NCBI GenBank assembly: GCA_012514505.1
Contig: JAAZAD010000314.1
Location: 1-48,938 of the forward strand
DNA: 48,938 nucleotides
Direction of reading: 5' to 3'
DNA from: Rhodococcus sp. (in: high G+C Gram-positive bacteria)
Lineage (GTDB): Bacteria; Actinomycetota; Actinomycetes; Mycobacteriales; Mycobacteriaceae
Shown: one piece after another, positions 15,017 to 23,181 of the stretch
Numbering within the stretch: position 1 is the stretch's first letter
Layout of the letters: the number at the start of each line of letters is the position of its first letter
Notes under the pieces: model-generated
Seen by the model: the letters and a program-made list of their open reading frames with translations, nothing else
The model's database searches: none
Told to the model about the DNA's origin: nothing
Program-made: the position numbers and the translations under genes

Positions 15017-15108
15017 TGGCGGAGGCGAGAGGATTTGAACCTCCGGTCCCTCGTAAAAGGGACAACTCATTAGCAGTGAGTCCCATTCGGCCGCTCTGGC
15101 ACGCCTCC
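15017..15108 (-). tRNA. tRNA-Ser (anticodon GCT)
   Basis: The complement begins GGAGGCGTGCCAGAGCGG, has the anticodon loop CTGCTAA, a long variable arm (GTCCC...GGGAC) and ends GGTTCAAATCCTCTCGCCTCC, G, CCA. The long variable arm is typical of serine tRNAs, and CCA appears to be encoded. Confidence 0.95.
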
Positions 15109-15193
15109 CTGGGGTGGTTCCGATCCCTTCGGACCGCCGGTGCGAAAGATTACACACCTTTCCACCCCAATGGCAAAACGGGTGGTCACGGCG

Positions 15194-15919
15194 TTAACGA
15201 AGGTTGCTGTCGAACCAGTCGAAGATGCGGCGCTGCGCATCCAGGATCGCCTCGGCAAGAGTTTCGTCGCCACCGTCGCCCGGAACCTGCGGTGGTTCGT
15301 CCGCGCGGTGCGCGAGACCCGAGTAGCTCACGACGAGCGCCGCGACCTGGGCTTTGCCGGCAGCCTCCCGCAACTGATCGACGTGTGACGGTGGGATCGC
15401 CGGATCGTCGTCGCCGTACAGTCCCAGCCACGGCACCTGCAGCGCCGGCGCGGCAAGCACCAGTGCGGTGGCGTCTTCTGCGATGGGTTCGACGATTCCC
15501 GGTGCCGCGACGCTCACCGCCGCCCCCAGCTGCCGCGTCGTGGCGACGAGGAAGGCCGCTGTCCCTGCGTCGTCGAAGCCGAGAACCCCGATGCAGTCCC
15601 CGTACACACCACGGCCCACCAGCCAATCGAAGGTGGCGTCGAAATCGGTGAACAGGTGGTCACCAAACACTTCGGCGGTGCTGTGCGCGGGCTCGCGATG
15701 GAACAGATGAGGCGCTACCGCCACCCACCCTTCGAGGGCCAACGAACGCATCAACTCCAAGAACGGCTCGGTGAAATCCCTGCTCTCGTGCAACACGACG
15801 ATGCCGCCGCGCGCCGGACCCTCCGGTTCGATCACCGTGAGGGGCACGTGGCCAGGAGCGTCGTCCGACGCTTCGCCGACCGCACGCAACGGCGCACTGT
15901 CTTCGAAGATTCCCGACAT
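15194..15919 (-). CDS. Dienelactone-hydrolase-like protein without the usual nucleophile
   Basis: The protein has 241 residues with the alpha/beta hydrolase layout of the DLH family: GGIVVLHESRDF (oxyanion strand), FTEPFLELMRSLALEGWVAVAPHLFHR, the elbow GVLGFDDAGTAAF, an acid in YGDDDPAIPP and a histidine in GLAHRAD. In DLH enzymes the elbow is GxCxGG; here the cysteine position reads Asp (GFDDAG), so the classic Cys-Asp-His triad is incomplete. It could be a non-hydrolytic relative or use a different nucleophile. The start ATG 15919 was chosen over a much longer open frame that overlaps the divergent aminotransferase. It is divergent from that gene, 94 bases away. Confidence 0.78.
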   Translation of the reverse strand: MSGIFEDSAPLRAVGEASDDAPGHVPLTVIEPEGPARGGIVVLHESRDFTEPFLELMRSLALEGWVAVAPHLFHREPAHSTAEVFGDHLFTDFDATFDWLVGRGVYGDCIGVLGFDDAGTAAFLVATTRQLGAAVSVAAPGIVEPIAEDATALVLAAPALQVPWLGLYGDDDPAIPPSHVDQLREAAGKAQVAALVVSYSGLAHRADEPPQVPGDGGDETLAEAILDAQRRIFDWFDSNLR

Positions 15920-16001
15920 ATCACCACCTTTGCATGGACGGGCCGCGGGTGCATCCCCTTGCCGCACGCATCCCACGCCGCCTGCATCACATCCCGGAGC
16001 G

Positions 16002-16013
16002 CATAATCGGACG
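16002..16013 (+). promoter_or_regulatory. Likely leaderless promoter of the aminotransferase
   Basis: CATAAT (16002-16007) stands six bases before the GTG start at 16014, the spacing expected when transcription starts at the codon itself. Confidence 0.45.
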
Positions 16014-17090
16014 GTGACCACTCGGACCCGCGCAGACCTCGATTCGATCCCGGCGTACGTTCCCGGAAAGAACTTTCCCGGTGCGATCAAACTGGCCAGC
16101 AACGAGACCACGCCGTCCCCCCTGCCGGGTGTGCAGGAGGCGATCGCTGCCGCCGTCATCACGGCAAACCGGTACCCGGACAACGGATCGACTGCGCTGA
16201 TCGACGCGTTGGCGCAACATCTGGGAGTTCCCCGCGAGCACATCGCAACAGGCTGCGGATCGGTGAGCTTGTGCCAGGAACTCGTGCAGGCCACCTGCCA
16301 CGACGGCGACGAGGTCGTGTTCGCCTGGCGCTCGTTCGAGGCGTACCCCGTGGTGACCCGCGTCGCCGGGGCCGTCCCCGTGCAGGTCCCGTTGACCGCC
16401 AACTACGGGCACGACCTCGATGCGATGGTCGCGGCAATCACTGAACGCACCCGCCTGGTGTTCGTGTGCAATCCGAACAACCCCACCGGCCGGTCCCTGG
16501 GCCGCGACGAACTCGAGCGTTTCCTCGACGCCGTCCCAGATCGCGTGGTGGTGGCGCTGGACGAGGCGTACTTCGAATACAACCGCTCCGATGCGGACGG
16601 CATCACCCTGCTGGAGGGTCGCCCCAATGTGGTCGTTCTCCGCACGTTCTCGAAGGCGTACGGCCTGGCCGGCATCCGGGTCGGTTACGCGGTCGCCGAC
16701 CCTGCGCTCATCACGGCGCTCGGCAAGGTCCACATTCCGTTCAGCGTCAGCGCGCTCGCACAGACCGCAGCCATCGCTTCCCTCGAGGCCCGCGACGAAC
16801 TGCTGCACCGGACCGACGGCGTGATCGCCGAACGCGAGCGGATGCGTGACTCCTTGATCGCCGCCGGATACGACGTCCCGCAGTCGGCCGCCAACTTCGT
16901 CTACCTGCCGCTCGAGGATCGTTCGGCAGCGTTCGGTATGGCGAGCGCCGAAGCCGGCGTGCTGGTGCGCCCGTACGGCGAGGACGGGGTGCGGATCACC
17001 GTCGGCGACCCGCACGAGAACGACGCGTTCCTGACCTTCGCCACCGACGCCGAAACGGTCGCGGTGGCAGGCGTGCGCCGGACGGCTTAA
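16014..17090 (+). CDS. pat: Aromatic/histidinol-phosphate aminotransferase (PLP fold type I)
   Basis: The protein has 358 residues. It has PNNPTGRSL, DEAYFEY (PLP-binding Asp and Tyr) and the lysine in TFSKAYGLAGIRVGYA, all in HisC/Pat order; the end RPYGEDGVRITVGDPHEND is the usual substrate-carboxylate arginine region. Mycolata have a HisC2/Pat paralog acting in phenylalanine or tyrosine formation, and the same neighbours (oxidoreductase, aminotransferase-like protein, Bpa) follow it in M. tuberculosis, so pat is the better name, although a histidinol-phosphate role is not excluded. The start at GTG 16014 is supported by the -10 box; the longer frame to 15771 lies opposite the hydrolase gene. 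Confidence 0.82.
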   Translation: MTTRTRADLDSIPAYVPGKNFPGAIKLASNETTPSPLPGVQEAIAAAVITANRYPDNGSTALIDALAQHLGVPREHIATGCGSVSLCQELVQATCHDGDEVVFAWRSFEAYPVVTRVAGAVPVQVPLTANYGHDLDAMVAAITERTRLVFVCNPNNPTGRSLGRDELERFLDAVPDRVVVALDEAYFEYNRSDADGITLLEGRPNVVVLRTFSKAYGLAGIRVGYAVADPALITALGKVHIPFSVSALAQTAAIASLEARDELLHRTDGVIAERERMRDSLIAAGYDVPQSAANFVYLPLEDRSAAFGMASAEAGVLVRPYGEDGVRITVGDPHENDAFLTFATDAETVAVAGVRRTA

Positions 17091-18085
17091 AGCCCCAGCG
17101 AGTCCTTCAGCGTCGGCCATGCGGCGCGCAGCTCGTCGTTCCAGTACGGCCAGGAGTGCGTGCCCCACGGGTGGTACGAGAACGTGGCGGGGATATCGAG
17201 TTCGTTCAACCGCTGCTCGAAGGACTGCGTGCACACGTAGGCAGCGGCTTCGAGCGGGCCTCCGACCGCGATGGTGGACGCGAGGTCCCCTCCGGCGGCG
17301 CGCTCGTGCGGGCCGGGCAGCCCGTTGCCCGAGGACACGTAGATGTGCTTGCCCCGCAACTGCTCTGCGTTGAATGATGGATTGTGCGCACGCCATGCGG
17401 GATCCGACATCGGGCCCCACATGTTCGTCACGTCGCCACCCTTGAACGCCACCGTTCCGCTGACCGAGTGTTGCGAACTTGGCGACGAGTTGTCGAGGCA
17501 CCCGCTGAACGCGGCCAGGCCCTGGTACATCTCGGGGTGGCGGGTGATCAGGTTGCCGGCCCCCATGGCGCCCATGGACACCCCGCCGACGGCGTTGGTG
17601 CCGTTGCCACCGAACTCGGAGTTGATGATCGGCGGAAGTTCCCGAGTGAGGAACGTTTCCCACTGGTTGATCCCGAGGACGGGATCCGGGCGCTCCCAGT
17701 TCGTGTAGTACGAACCGGTACCGCCGACGGGGAGCACGACGTTGACGTTCTTGCCTTCGAAGAATTCGACGATGTCGGTCTTGAGCGTCCACGTGCTTTC
17801 GTTGTAGTCGGACTCCTCCCCCGCGCCGACGCCGTCGAGCAGGTAGAGCGAAGGCCGCGAGCCGTCGTGTTCGGGGTGCAGCACCTGAACCTGGACGACC
17901 TTCTGCATGGACGGTGAGTCGATGAAGACAGCGCTACGGGTGGGCGTCAGCTCGTCGATCCGCTCGATCTGCGCGGTCGCGTTGTTCGCGCTGTCGACTG
18001 GAGCGGGCTGGGCATTCGCCGTCGCCACCCCCATGAGGGACAGCGACAACGCCATCCCGGCAGCAGCGATTACCCGACGACGCAT
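17087..18085 (-). CDS. Secreted antigen-85-like esterase/mycolyltransferase-family protein
   Basis: The protein has 332 residues with a Sec signal peptide (MRRRVIAAAGMALSLSL...ATANA-QP). The mature part has the antigen 85/esterase D fold: VQVLHPEHDG-RPSLYLLDG near the start, VVLPVGGTGSYYTNW, the Ser elbow GGVSMGAMGAG, and a C-terminal His in HPWGTHSWPYW. Antigen 85 proteins move mycolic acids between trehalose and arabinogalactan, so the protein fits the cell wall theme of the window. The start ATG 18085 is preceded by AGAGGA. It is convergent with the aminotransferase, their ends overlapping by four bases. Confidence 0.85.
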   Translation of the reverse strand: MRRRVIAAAGMALSLSLMGVATANAQPAPVDSANNATAQIERIDELTPTRSAVFIDSPSMQKVVQVQVLHPEHDGSRPSLYLLDGVGAGEESDYNESTWTLKTDIVEFFEGKNVNVVLPVGGTGSYYTNWERPDPVLGINQWETFLTRELPPIINSEFGGNGTNAVGGVSMGAMGAGNLITRHPEMYQGLAAFSGCLDNSSPSSQHSVSGTVAFKGGDVTNMWGPMSDPAWRAHNPSFNAEQLRGKHIYVSSGNGLPGPHERAAGGDLASTIAVGGPLEAAAYVCTQSFEQRLNELDIPATFSYHPWGTHSWPYWNDELRAAWPTLKDSLGL

Positions 18086-18194
18086 ACAGATCCTCTTCCC
18101 CGAACGATGTGAACCGCAATTGCACAGCACAGACGGCGTCCGGTCAACCCTTCGCACCCAACTTTATGACTCGTCAGTAACCACTGCGTAGCGC

Positions 18195-18554
18195 CTAGTG
18201 ACAGCTCGCCACGATCGCATTGGCGGAACGGCCGGTGAGCCTGATGTCGTAACTGTCTTGGACCTCGGATATCACCGTGTTGAGCGTCCACCGTGCTCCC
18301 CTGTCCGGATCCTCGGTCAGCATGGCACAAGCCCTATGACGGTAGGTGTCGACGACGCTGATTTGGGCGGCGCTGAATCCGTCCGAAGCCATGACGGTGC
18401 CGAACGACTGCGAGGCCGGTTCGAGGACGAGCTGCACATTCCTCACCGGGGCCTGGGTGGTCGGTGGCGAGATCGTCTCCGCATTCAGGGTGGGCCCACA
18501 GGCCGCAAGACACCCGACCAGAGCTGCGAACGGTAGTGCGGCGAGCTTCCTCAT
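18195..18554 (-). CDS. Small lipoprotein
   Basis: The protein has 119 residues with a signal peptide and lipobox CLAAC at about residue 19. The mature part is Thr/Pro-rich then a compact domain with FGTVMASDGFSAAQISVVDTYRHRACAML and a cysteine near the end that may pair with it. I recognise no family. It lies 109 bases upstream of the esterase on the same strand, perhaps co-expressed. Confidence 0.7.
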   Translation of the reverse strand: MRKLAALPFAALVGCLAACGPTLNAETISPPTTQAPVRNVQLVLEPASQSFGTVMASDGFSAAQISVVDTYRHRACAMLTEDPDRGARWTLNTVISEVQDSYDIRLTGRSANAIVASCH

Positions 18555-18681
18555 GCGCTTCTCACTTTCGTGAAGGTGCGGAAAGAAACGCTAGTGAAAA
18601 CACATGAAGACACGCCGAGTAGATGACCATTGTTGCCAAAACGTAACCACGTCGGCGTCGACGAAGGCCCGATCGAGGCAC

Positions 18682-18717
18682 AAAAAAGCTCCCCACCTGC
18701 GTACAGGCGGGGAGCTG
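18682..18717 (-). terminator. Terminator of tRNA-Ser(TGA)
   Basis: The stem AGCTCCCCACCTG/CAGGCGGGGAGCT with a short loop is followed on the minus strand by a run of six T, just after the tRNA 3' end. Confidence 0.88.
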
Positions 18718-18718
18718 A

Positions 18719-18808
18719 TGGCGGAAGCGGAGGGATTTGAACCCCCGGTGGGTTTAACGCCACGCTCGCTTTCAAGGCGAGTGCATTCGGCCGCTCTGCC
18801 ACGCTTCC
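18719..18808 (-). tRNA. tRNA-Ser (anticodon TGA)
   Basis: The complement starts GGAAGCGTGGCAGAGCGG, carries the anticodon loop CTTGAAA, a long variable arm and the T-arm GGTTCAAATCC, and ends CGCTTCC, G, CCA. Ninety bases including the encoded CCA. Confidence 0.95.
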
Positions 18809-18850
18809 GTAGGCGATCCTATCGGTACACGACCTGCCGGCGGCAACCGG

Positions 18851-19333
18851 TCAGCTGGTCCCCATAGCCTTGTCGACCCGTTCGAACACCTCTGCCAGCA
18901 CCTTCAGCTGGTTCTTGGTGAGGAGATCCACCAGGTTCCGGCGGACTCCGACCACATGAGTGGGTGCGGCGACGGCGAGACGGCGGCGGCCTTCGTCGGT
19001 GATCACAGCGAGGACTCCTCGACCGTCCTCGATGCAGGTGTCACGGACGACCATGCCTTCGTTCTCCATACGCCGGATCTGATGCGTGAGCCGACTGCGT
19101 GACGACATCACACCGTCCGCCAGATCACTCATGCGCAGCGAACCGTCGGATGACTCCGACAGAAGAACGAGGATTCGATAGTCCGCGAGCGACAGATCGT
19201 GATGCTGCTGCAGATCCCGATTCAGCACCTCCATCAGCCGCTGACTGCCGTCCATGTACCCCCGCCAGGCACGCTGTTCGGCGGGCGTGAGCCAGTTCGG
19301 CTCCACAATCGTGTCCGTTCGTTCTGCTGTCAC
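18851..19333 (-). CDS. MarR-family transcriptional regulator
   Basis: The protein has 160 residues. The winged HTH is clear: LSLADYRILVLLSES-DGSLRMSDLADGVMSSRSRLTHQIRRMENEGMVVRDTCIEDGRGVLAVITDEGRRRL, with the wing D-RG that touches DNA in the family. The start is GTG 19333. It is divergent from the quinone oxidoreductase gene, 95 bases apart, which could be its target. Confidence 0.88.
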   Translation of the reverse strand: MTAERTDTIVEPNWLTPAEQRAWRGYMDGSQRLMEVLNRDLQQHHDLSLADYRILVLLSESSDGSLRMSDLADGVMSSRSRLTHQIRRMENEGMVVRDTCIEDGRGVLAVITDEGRRRLAVAAPTHVVGVRRNLVDLLTKNQLKVLAEVFERVDKAMGTS

Positions 19334-19428
19334 ACGACCATCTTAGGGGTGTAGACGGCGTCCAGCCCGCGGGATCGACGTCTCACAGAGCCGACTTCGA
19401 TACGTGAATGTTCGATAACGTCGACGAC

Positions 19429-20418
19429 ATGCACGCCATCGCGATTTCCCCATCGGATTCGGCCGACCTGACGTGGACCGAACACCCCGATCCGCAATTG
19501 GAACCGGGTCACGTCATCGTCGATGTCGCGGCCACTGCAATCAACCGTGCCGACCTGCTGCAACGACGTGGCCTGTATCCGCCACCTCCCGGCGCGAGTG
19601 AAGTTCTCGGCCTCGAATGTTCCGGCGTCGTATCCGAGGTTGCCGAGGACGTCACCGCTTGGGCAGTGGGCGATCAGGTGTGTGCACTGCTCTCCGGTGG
19701 TGGCTATGCGCAGAAGGTGCTGGTACCCGCCACTCAACTGCTCCCGCTCCCCGAAGGTGTGGACCTGCTGGCGGCCGCGGCACTTCCCGAGGCCGCGTGC
19801 ACGGTCTGGTCCACCGTCGTGATGGGCGCGGGGCTGCGCCAGGGGCAAGTACTGCTCGTCCACGGTGGCGGCGGCGGTATCGGCACCCACGCCATCCAGG
19901 TCGGCAAGGCGCTCGGTGCGACTGTGGCCGTCACCGCCGGTTACGAGAACAAGCTGGCCCACTGCCGTGACCTCGGCGCCGACATCACGATCGACTACAA
20001 GAATTCGGACTTCGTCGAAGAACTCCGGAAAGCCACGGGCGGCCACGGCGCCGACATCATCCTGGACAACATGGGCGCCTCCTACCTCGATCGCAATATC
20101 GATGCTCTGGCAGACGACGGTCAGCTCGTCGTGATCGGCATGCAGGGCGGACTCGTCGGTGAACTGAATCTCGGCAAGATGCTCGGCAAGCGTGCCTGTG
20201 TGAGCGCCGCCGGTCTGCGCAGCAGGCCGACCACCGGGAACGCCGGCAAGGCCGCGATCGTCGAGGACGTCCGGGCCCGGTTGTGGCCACTGATCGCGGA
20301 AGGTGCTGTCACGCCGGTCGTGCACGCAGAATTGCCGATCACCGAAGCAGTCCGCGGGCACGACCTGCTCAATTCTGCCGACACCGTCGGCAAAGTGGTC
20401 CTGACGATTCCCCGGTAG
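19429..20418 (+). CDS. NAD(P)H-quinone oxidoreductase-like MDR protein
   Basis: The protein has 329 residues. It is a medium-chain dehydrogenase/reductase without the zinc ligands: INRADLLQRRGLYPPPPGASEVLGLECSGVV (the PIG3/quinone oxidoreductase signature), then the nucleotide-binding VHGGGGGIGTHAIQVGKALGA, and an ending AVRGHDLLNSADTVGKVVLTI. It reduces quinones or enals using NADPH. ATG 19429 matches the family N-terminus (MHAIAI); ATG 19408 is an in-frame alternative. The same gene order (Rv3777, Rv3778c) is known from mycobacteria. Confidence 0.88.
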   Translation: MHAIAISPSDSADLTWTEHPDPQLEPGHVIVDVAATAINRADLLQRRGLYPPPPGASEVLGLECSGVVSEVAEDVTAWAVGDQVCALLSGGGYAQKVLVPATQLLPLPEGVDLLAAAALPEAACTVWSTVVMGAGLRQGQVLLVHGGGGGIGTHAIQVGKALGATVAVTAGYENKLAHCRDLGADITIDYKNSDFVEELRKATGGHGADIILDNMGASYLDRNIDALADDGQLVVIGMQGGLVGELNLGKMLGKRACVSAAGLRSRPTTGNAGKAAIVEDVRARLWPLIAEGAVTPVVHAELPITEAVRGHDLLNSADTVGKVVLTIPR

Positions 20419-20429
20419 CGGAAGGCAGG

Positions 20430-21632
20430 TCAGCCCAGAGAGGCGACCTCGGCCGCCAACTGGTCGATCTCGTACCTCGTTGTATAGGGCGCCAAACCGA
20501 CCGTCACGGCACCACCCTCGTCGTTGACGCCGAGTGCGTCGAGCAACCGAGACCCGCCGTGCGAACCGCTGACGGTGGCGATGCGCTTGTCGGCCAGATG
20601 CGACGCCACCTTGTCGGCCGGTACGCCCTCCACGGTGAAACTGACGGTGGGGACACGGCTCGGCGAACGACCGATCACCATCACCTGTGGCAGACGCTGC
20701 AGGTGCGCCATAAGGCGGTCGAACAGCGCGTCCTGGTAGTTCTGCAACGTGCTGATCGACGTCTCGAGCTTCTCGCGGCGCGTGCCCTTCGCGGATTCGT
20801 CGAGGCCCGCGAGGAAGTCGATGGAGGTGGTGAGACCGGCCAGCAGGGCGAATTGGTGCTCGCCCACCTCGAGCCGCTCCGCGCCGCGGGCGTACGGATT
20901 CAACGACACCGCCGGAATCCGGTCCAGCAGCGTGGGGTCGCGGAACACCAGGGCACCCACCTGCGGGCCGCCCCACGAGGTCGCGTTGAGGGCGATGACG
21001 TCCGCGCCCAGCTCGTCGAGATTCACGTGTGCGTACGGGGCTGCGCCGTTCGCATCGACGACGATGAGGCCGCCGACCTCGTGCACCCGATCGGCCGCTG
21101 CCCGAACATCCGGGGCCGACCCAGCGATCGAGGAGGCCGCCGTGAGCGCGACGAGTCGTGTAGTGCCGGTGATCAGATCGTTGAACTGCCAGGCGGGCAG
21201 TTCGCACGTCTCGATCTCGACTTCCGCCCACTTGACCTGTGCGCCGTAGCGGCCCGCCACTCGAAGCCAGGGGGCGACGTTCGCCTCTTCGTCCAACCGG
21301 GACAGCACCAGTCCGGTGCCCAGTCCCAGCCGCGTGCTGAGCGACTCCGCCAACCACGCGAGCAGGACCGAGCGGTCCGCACCCAGCACCACACCTGCCG
21401 GGTCACCGCCGACCAGATCCGCGACGGCGGTGCGCGCGGCCTCGAGCACCGCGGCACTACGCCGGTTCGAAACATGTCGGCCGTTCGACGACGATGCAGA
21501 CGCACGGAACGCGGTGGACACGGAGCGTGACACAGCATCCGGGATCTGCATTCCGGCCTGCGGGTCCAAATGGATCCAACCGTCGCCGAGCGACGGGATC
21601 AGTCCCCGCACACGGGCAACGTCGTAAGCCAT
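20430..21632 (-). CDS. Class-V aminotransferase-like (cysteine desulfurase-like) protein lacking the PLP lysine
   Basis: About 400 residues of fold type I, class V: N-terminal HLDPQAGMQIPDAV, FRASASSSNGRHVSNRR, VVLGADRSVLLAWLAESL, VDANGAAPYAHVNLDELGADVIALNATSWGGPQVGALVF, and a C-terminal RIATVSGSHGGSRLLDALGV segment. In cysteine desulfurases the segment after the DE/GADV strand is S-x-H-K-x-x-GP, giving the PLP lysine; here it reads NATSWGGPQ, with no lysine. It therefore may not form the normal internal aldimine. It corresponds by position to Rv3778c. The start ATG 21632 was chosen; the open frame beyond has no homology. It is convergent with the oxidoreductase (11-base gap). Confidence 0.82.
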   Translation of the reverse strand: MAYDVARVRGLIPSLGDGWIHLDPQAGMQIPDAVSRSVSTAFRASASSSNGRHVSNRRSAAVLEAARTAVADLVGGDPAGVVLGADRSVLLAWLAESLSTRLGLGTGLVLSRLDEEANVAPWLRVAGRYGAQVKWAEVEIETCELPAWQFNDLITGTTRLVALTAASSIAGSAPDVRAAADRVHEVGGLIVVDANGAAPYAHVNLDELGADVIALNATSWGGPQVGALVFRDPTLLDRIPAVSLNPYARGAERLEVGEHQFALLAGLTTSIDFLAGLDESAKGTRREKLETSISTLQNYQDALFDRLMAHLQRLPQVMVIGRSPSRVPTVSFTVEGVPADKVASHLADKRIATVSGSHGGSRLLDALGVNDEGGAVTVGLAPYTTRYEIDQLAAEVASLG

Positions 21633-21730
21633 GACGGACACTCTAGGACCCGCAGCCGTTACGGTCGAAGCCAGATGTCTATTGCGACACCCAGACCGCA
21701 CAAGTGAGACAGAACAGACAAGATGGAGTT

Positions 21731-22225
21731 ATGGCGAACGAGGAAAACGACGGAGTCGTGGAGAAGTTGAACGACGACACGTCGGAGGTGGCCGATCTGG
21801 TCGAACAGCCTGCAAAGGTGATGCGGATCGGCACCATGATCAAACAGCTCCTCGAAGAGGTGCGCGCGGCACCGCTCGACGATGCCGGCCGCAACCGGAT
21901 GAAGGAAATCCACCGCTCCTCCATTCGCGAGCTGGAACAAGGCCTGGCCCCGGAACTTCAGGAAGAACTCGAGCGACTCACACTGCCGTTCACCGACGAG
22001 CACACGCCGTCCGATGCCGAACTGCGGGTCGCGCAAGCTCAACTCGTCGGATGGCTCGAGGGCGTGTTCCACGGAATTCAGACCGCGCTGTTCGCCCAGC
22101 AGATGGCGGCCCGATCCCAGCTCGAGCACATGCGCCAGGATGCACTCCCGCCAGGGGCAAATCTCGGCAAGCCGGTAGAGCGGCCGGATCAGAAGCACAC
22201 CCCCGGCACCGGCCAGTACCTCTGA
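21731..22225 (+). CDS. bpa: Bacterial proteasome activator Bpa
   Basis: The protein has 164 residues, largely helical, with KVMRIGTMIKQLLEEVR, MKEIHRSSIRELEQGLAPELQEELERLTLPF and a third long helix, as in the four-helix Bpa (Rv3780) protomer that forms a dodecameric ring. The C-terminus is GQYL, the motif that docks in pockets of the 20S proteasome and opens its gate without ATP. Acidic tails at the start (ANEENDGVVEKLNDD) are also typical. ATG 21731 was chosen over an ATG at 21704. Confidence 0.93.
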   Translation: MANEENDGVVEKLNDDTSEVADLVEQPAKVMRIGTMIKQLLEEVRAAPLDDAGRNRMKEIHRSSIRELEQGLAPELQEELERLTLPFTDEHTPSDAELRVAQAQLVGWLEGVFHGIQTALFAQQMAARSQLEHMRQDALPPGANLGKPVERPDQKHTPGTGQYL

Positions 22226-22296
22226 TGGCATACATCATCGCACCGCGATAGCGGCCAGGCTCGACCCCACGAACGATGGCGGTAGGCTCGGTCTCC

Positions 22297-23169
22297 GTGT
22301 CAGCATCCGCAATCGCATCCGAGGCAACGGGCGACGCCGCTCCCGTGTCCGACTCGCAGACGTTCCGCCGCGCGTTCAAGGACCTGAAGAACGGCTTCGA
22401 CCACCGGGAACTGTGGTTGAGCCTCGGCTGGCAGGACATCAAGCAGCGATACCGCCGCTCGGTCATCGGACCGTTCTGGATCACCATCGCGACCGGCGTC
22501 CAGGCGTCGGCCATCGGTCTGCTGTATTCGGCGCTGCTCGACATTCCGCTCACCGAGTTCCTGCCCTACGTGACGGTCGGCCTCATCGTCTGGAACCTCA
22601 TCAACGCGAGCATCACCGAGGGGTCCGAGGTGTTCATCGCGAACGAGGGGCTGATCAAGCAACTGCCGTCGCCACTGAGCGTGCACGTGTATCGGCTGGT
22701 GTGGCGGCAGATGCTGTTCTTCGCCCACAACCTGCTCATCTACGTGATCATGCTCGTCGCGTTCGGAGTGTGGCGGGAACTGACCTGGGCGTCTCTCGCC
22801 GCCATCCCGGCGCTGGGGCTGATGGTTCTCAACGCCCTGTGGGTGTCGATCGTGTTCGGGATCTTCGCGACCCGGTACCGGGACATCGGGCCCATCCTCG
22901 GCAGCCTGACTCTGCTGTTGTTCGTCCTGACCCCGATCATGTGGACGACGCAGAGCCTCGAGGCCCAGGGCGGCGCGGCAGCCGAGCGCGTGAAGCTGGC
23001 CGAGATCAACCCGCTGTTCCACTTCCTCGACATCGTCCGGGCACCCATGATCGGCCAGGAGCAGGAGGCGTACCACTGGTACATCGTGCTCGCCTTCACG
23101 GTTGTCGGCTGGGCACTGGCACTGTTCGCGCTCCGCAAATATCGGGCCCGCGTGCCCTACTGGGTTTAG
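22297..23169 (+). CDS. wzm: ABC-2 permease of the galactan (wall polysaccharide) exporter, Wzm type
   Basis: About 290 residues with six hydrophobic segments and the ABC-2 permease pattern: LGWQDIKQRYRRSVIGPFWITIATGVQASAIGLLYSALLDIP near the start, IANEGLIKQLPSPLSVHVYRLVWRQMLFF in the middle, NPLFHFLDIVRAPMIG near the end. In mycobacteria the equivalent pair (Rv3783/Rv3781) moves the lipid-linked galactan across the membrane. The start is between ATG 22276 and GTG 22297; the latter is preceded at eight bases by TAGGCT, a possible -10. The ATPase gene follows after 12 bases and glfT1 after it. Confidence 0.88.
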   Translation: MSASAIASEATGDAAPVSDSQTFRRAFKDLKNGFDHRELWLSLGWQDIKQRYRRSVIGPFWITIATGVQASAIGLLYSALLDIPLTEFLPYVTVGLIVWNLINASITEGSEVFIANEGLIKQLPSPLSVHVYRLVWRQMLFFAHNLLIYVIMLVAFGVWRELTWASLAAIPALGLMVLNALWVSIVFGIFATRYRDIGPILGSLTLLLFVLTPIMWTTQSLEAQGGAAAERVKLAEINPLFHFLDIVRAPMIGQEQEAYHWYIVLAFTVVGWALALFALRKYRARVPYWV

Positions 23170-23181
23170 AGGTAGCAGCAC

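Noticed and set aside
14908-15108. tRNA pair as integration site of an island
   Set aside because: No integrase gene and no duplicated tRNA 3' end were found nearby.
18551-18802. 83-codon frame reading MAERPNALALKASVALNPPG
   Set aside because: Another false frame over a tRNA gene (tRNA-Ser TGA).
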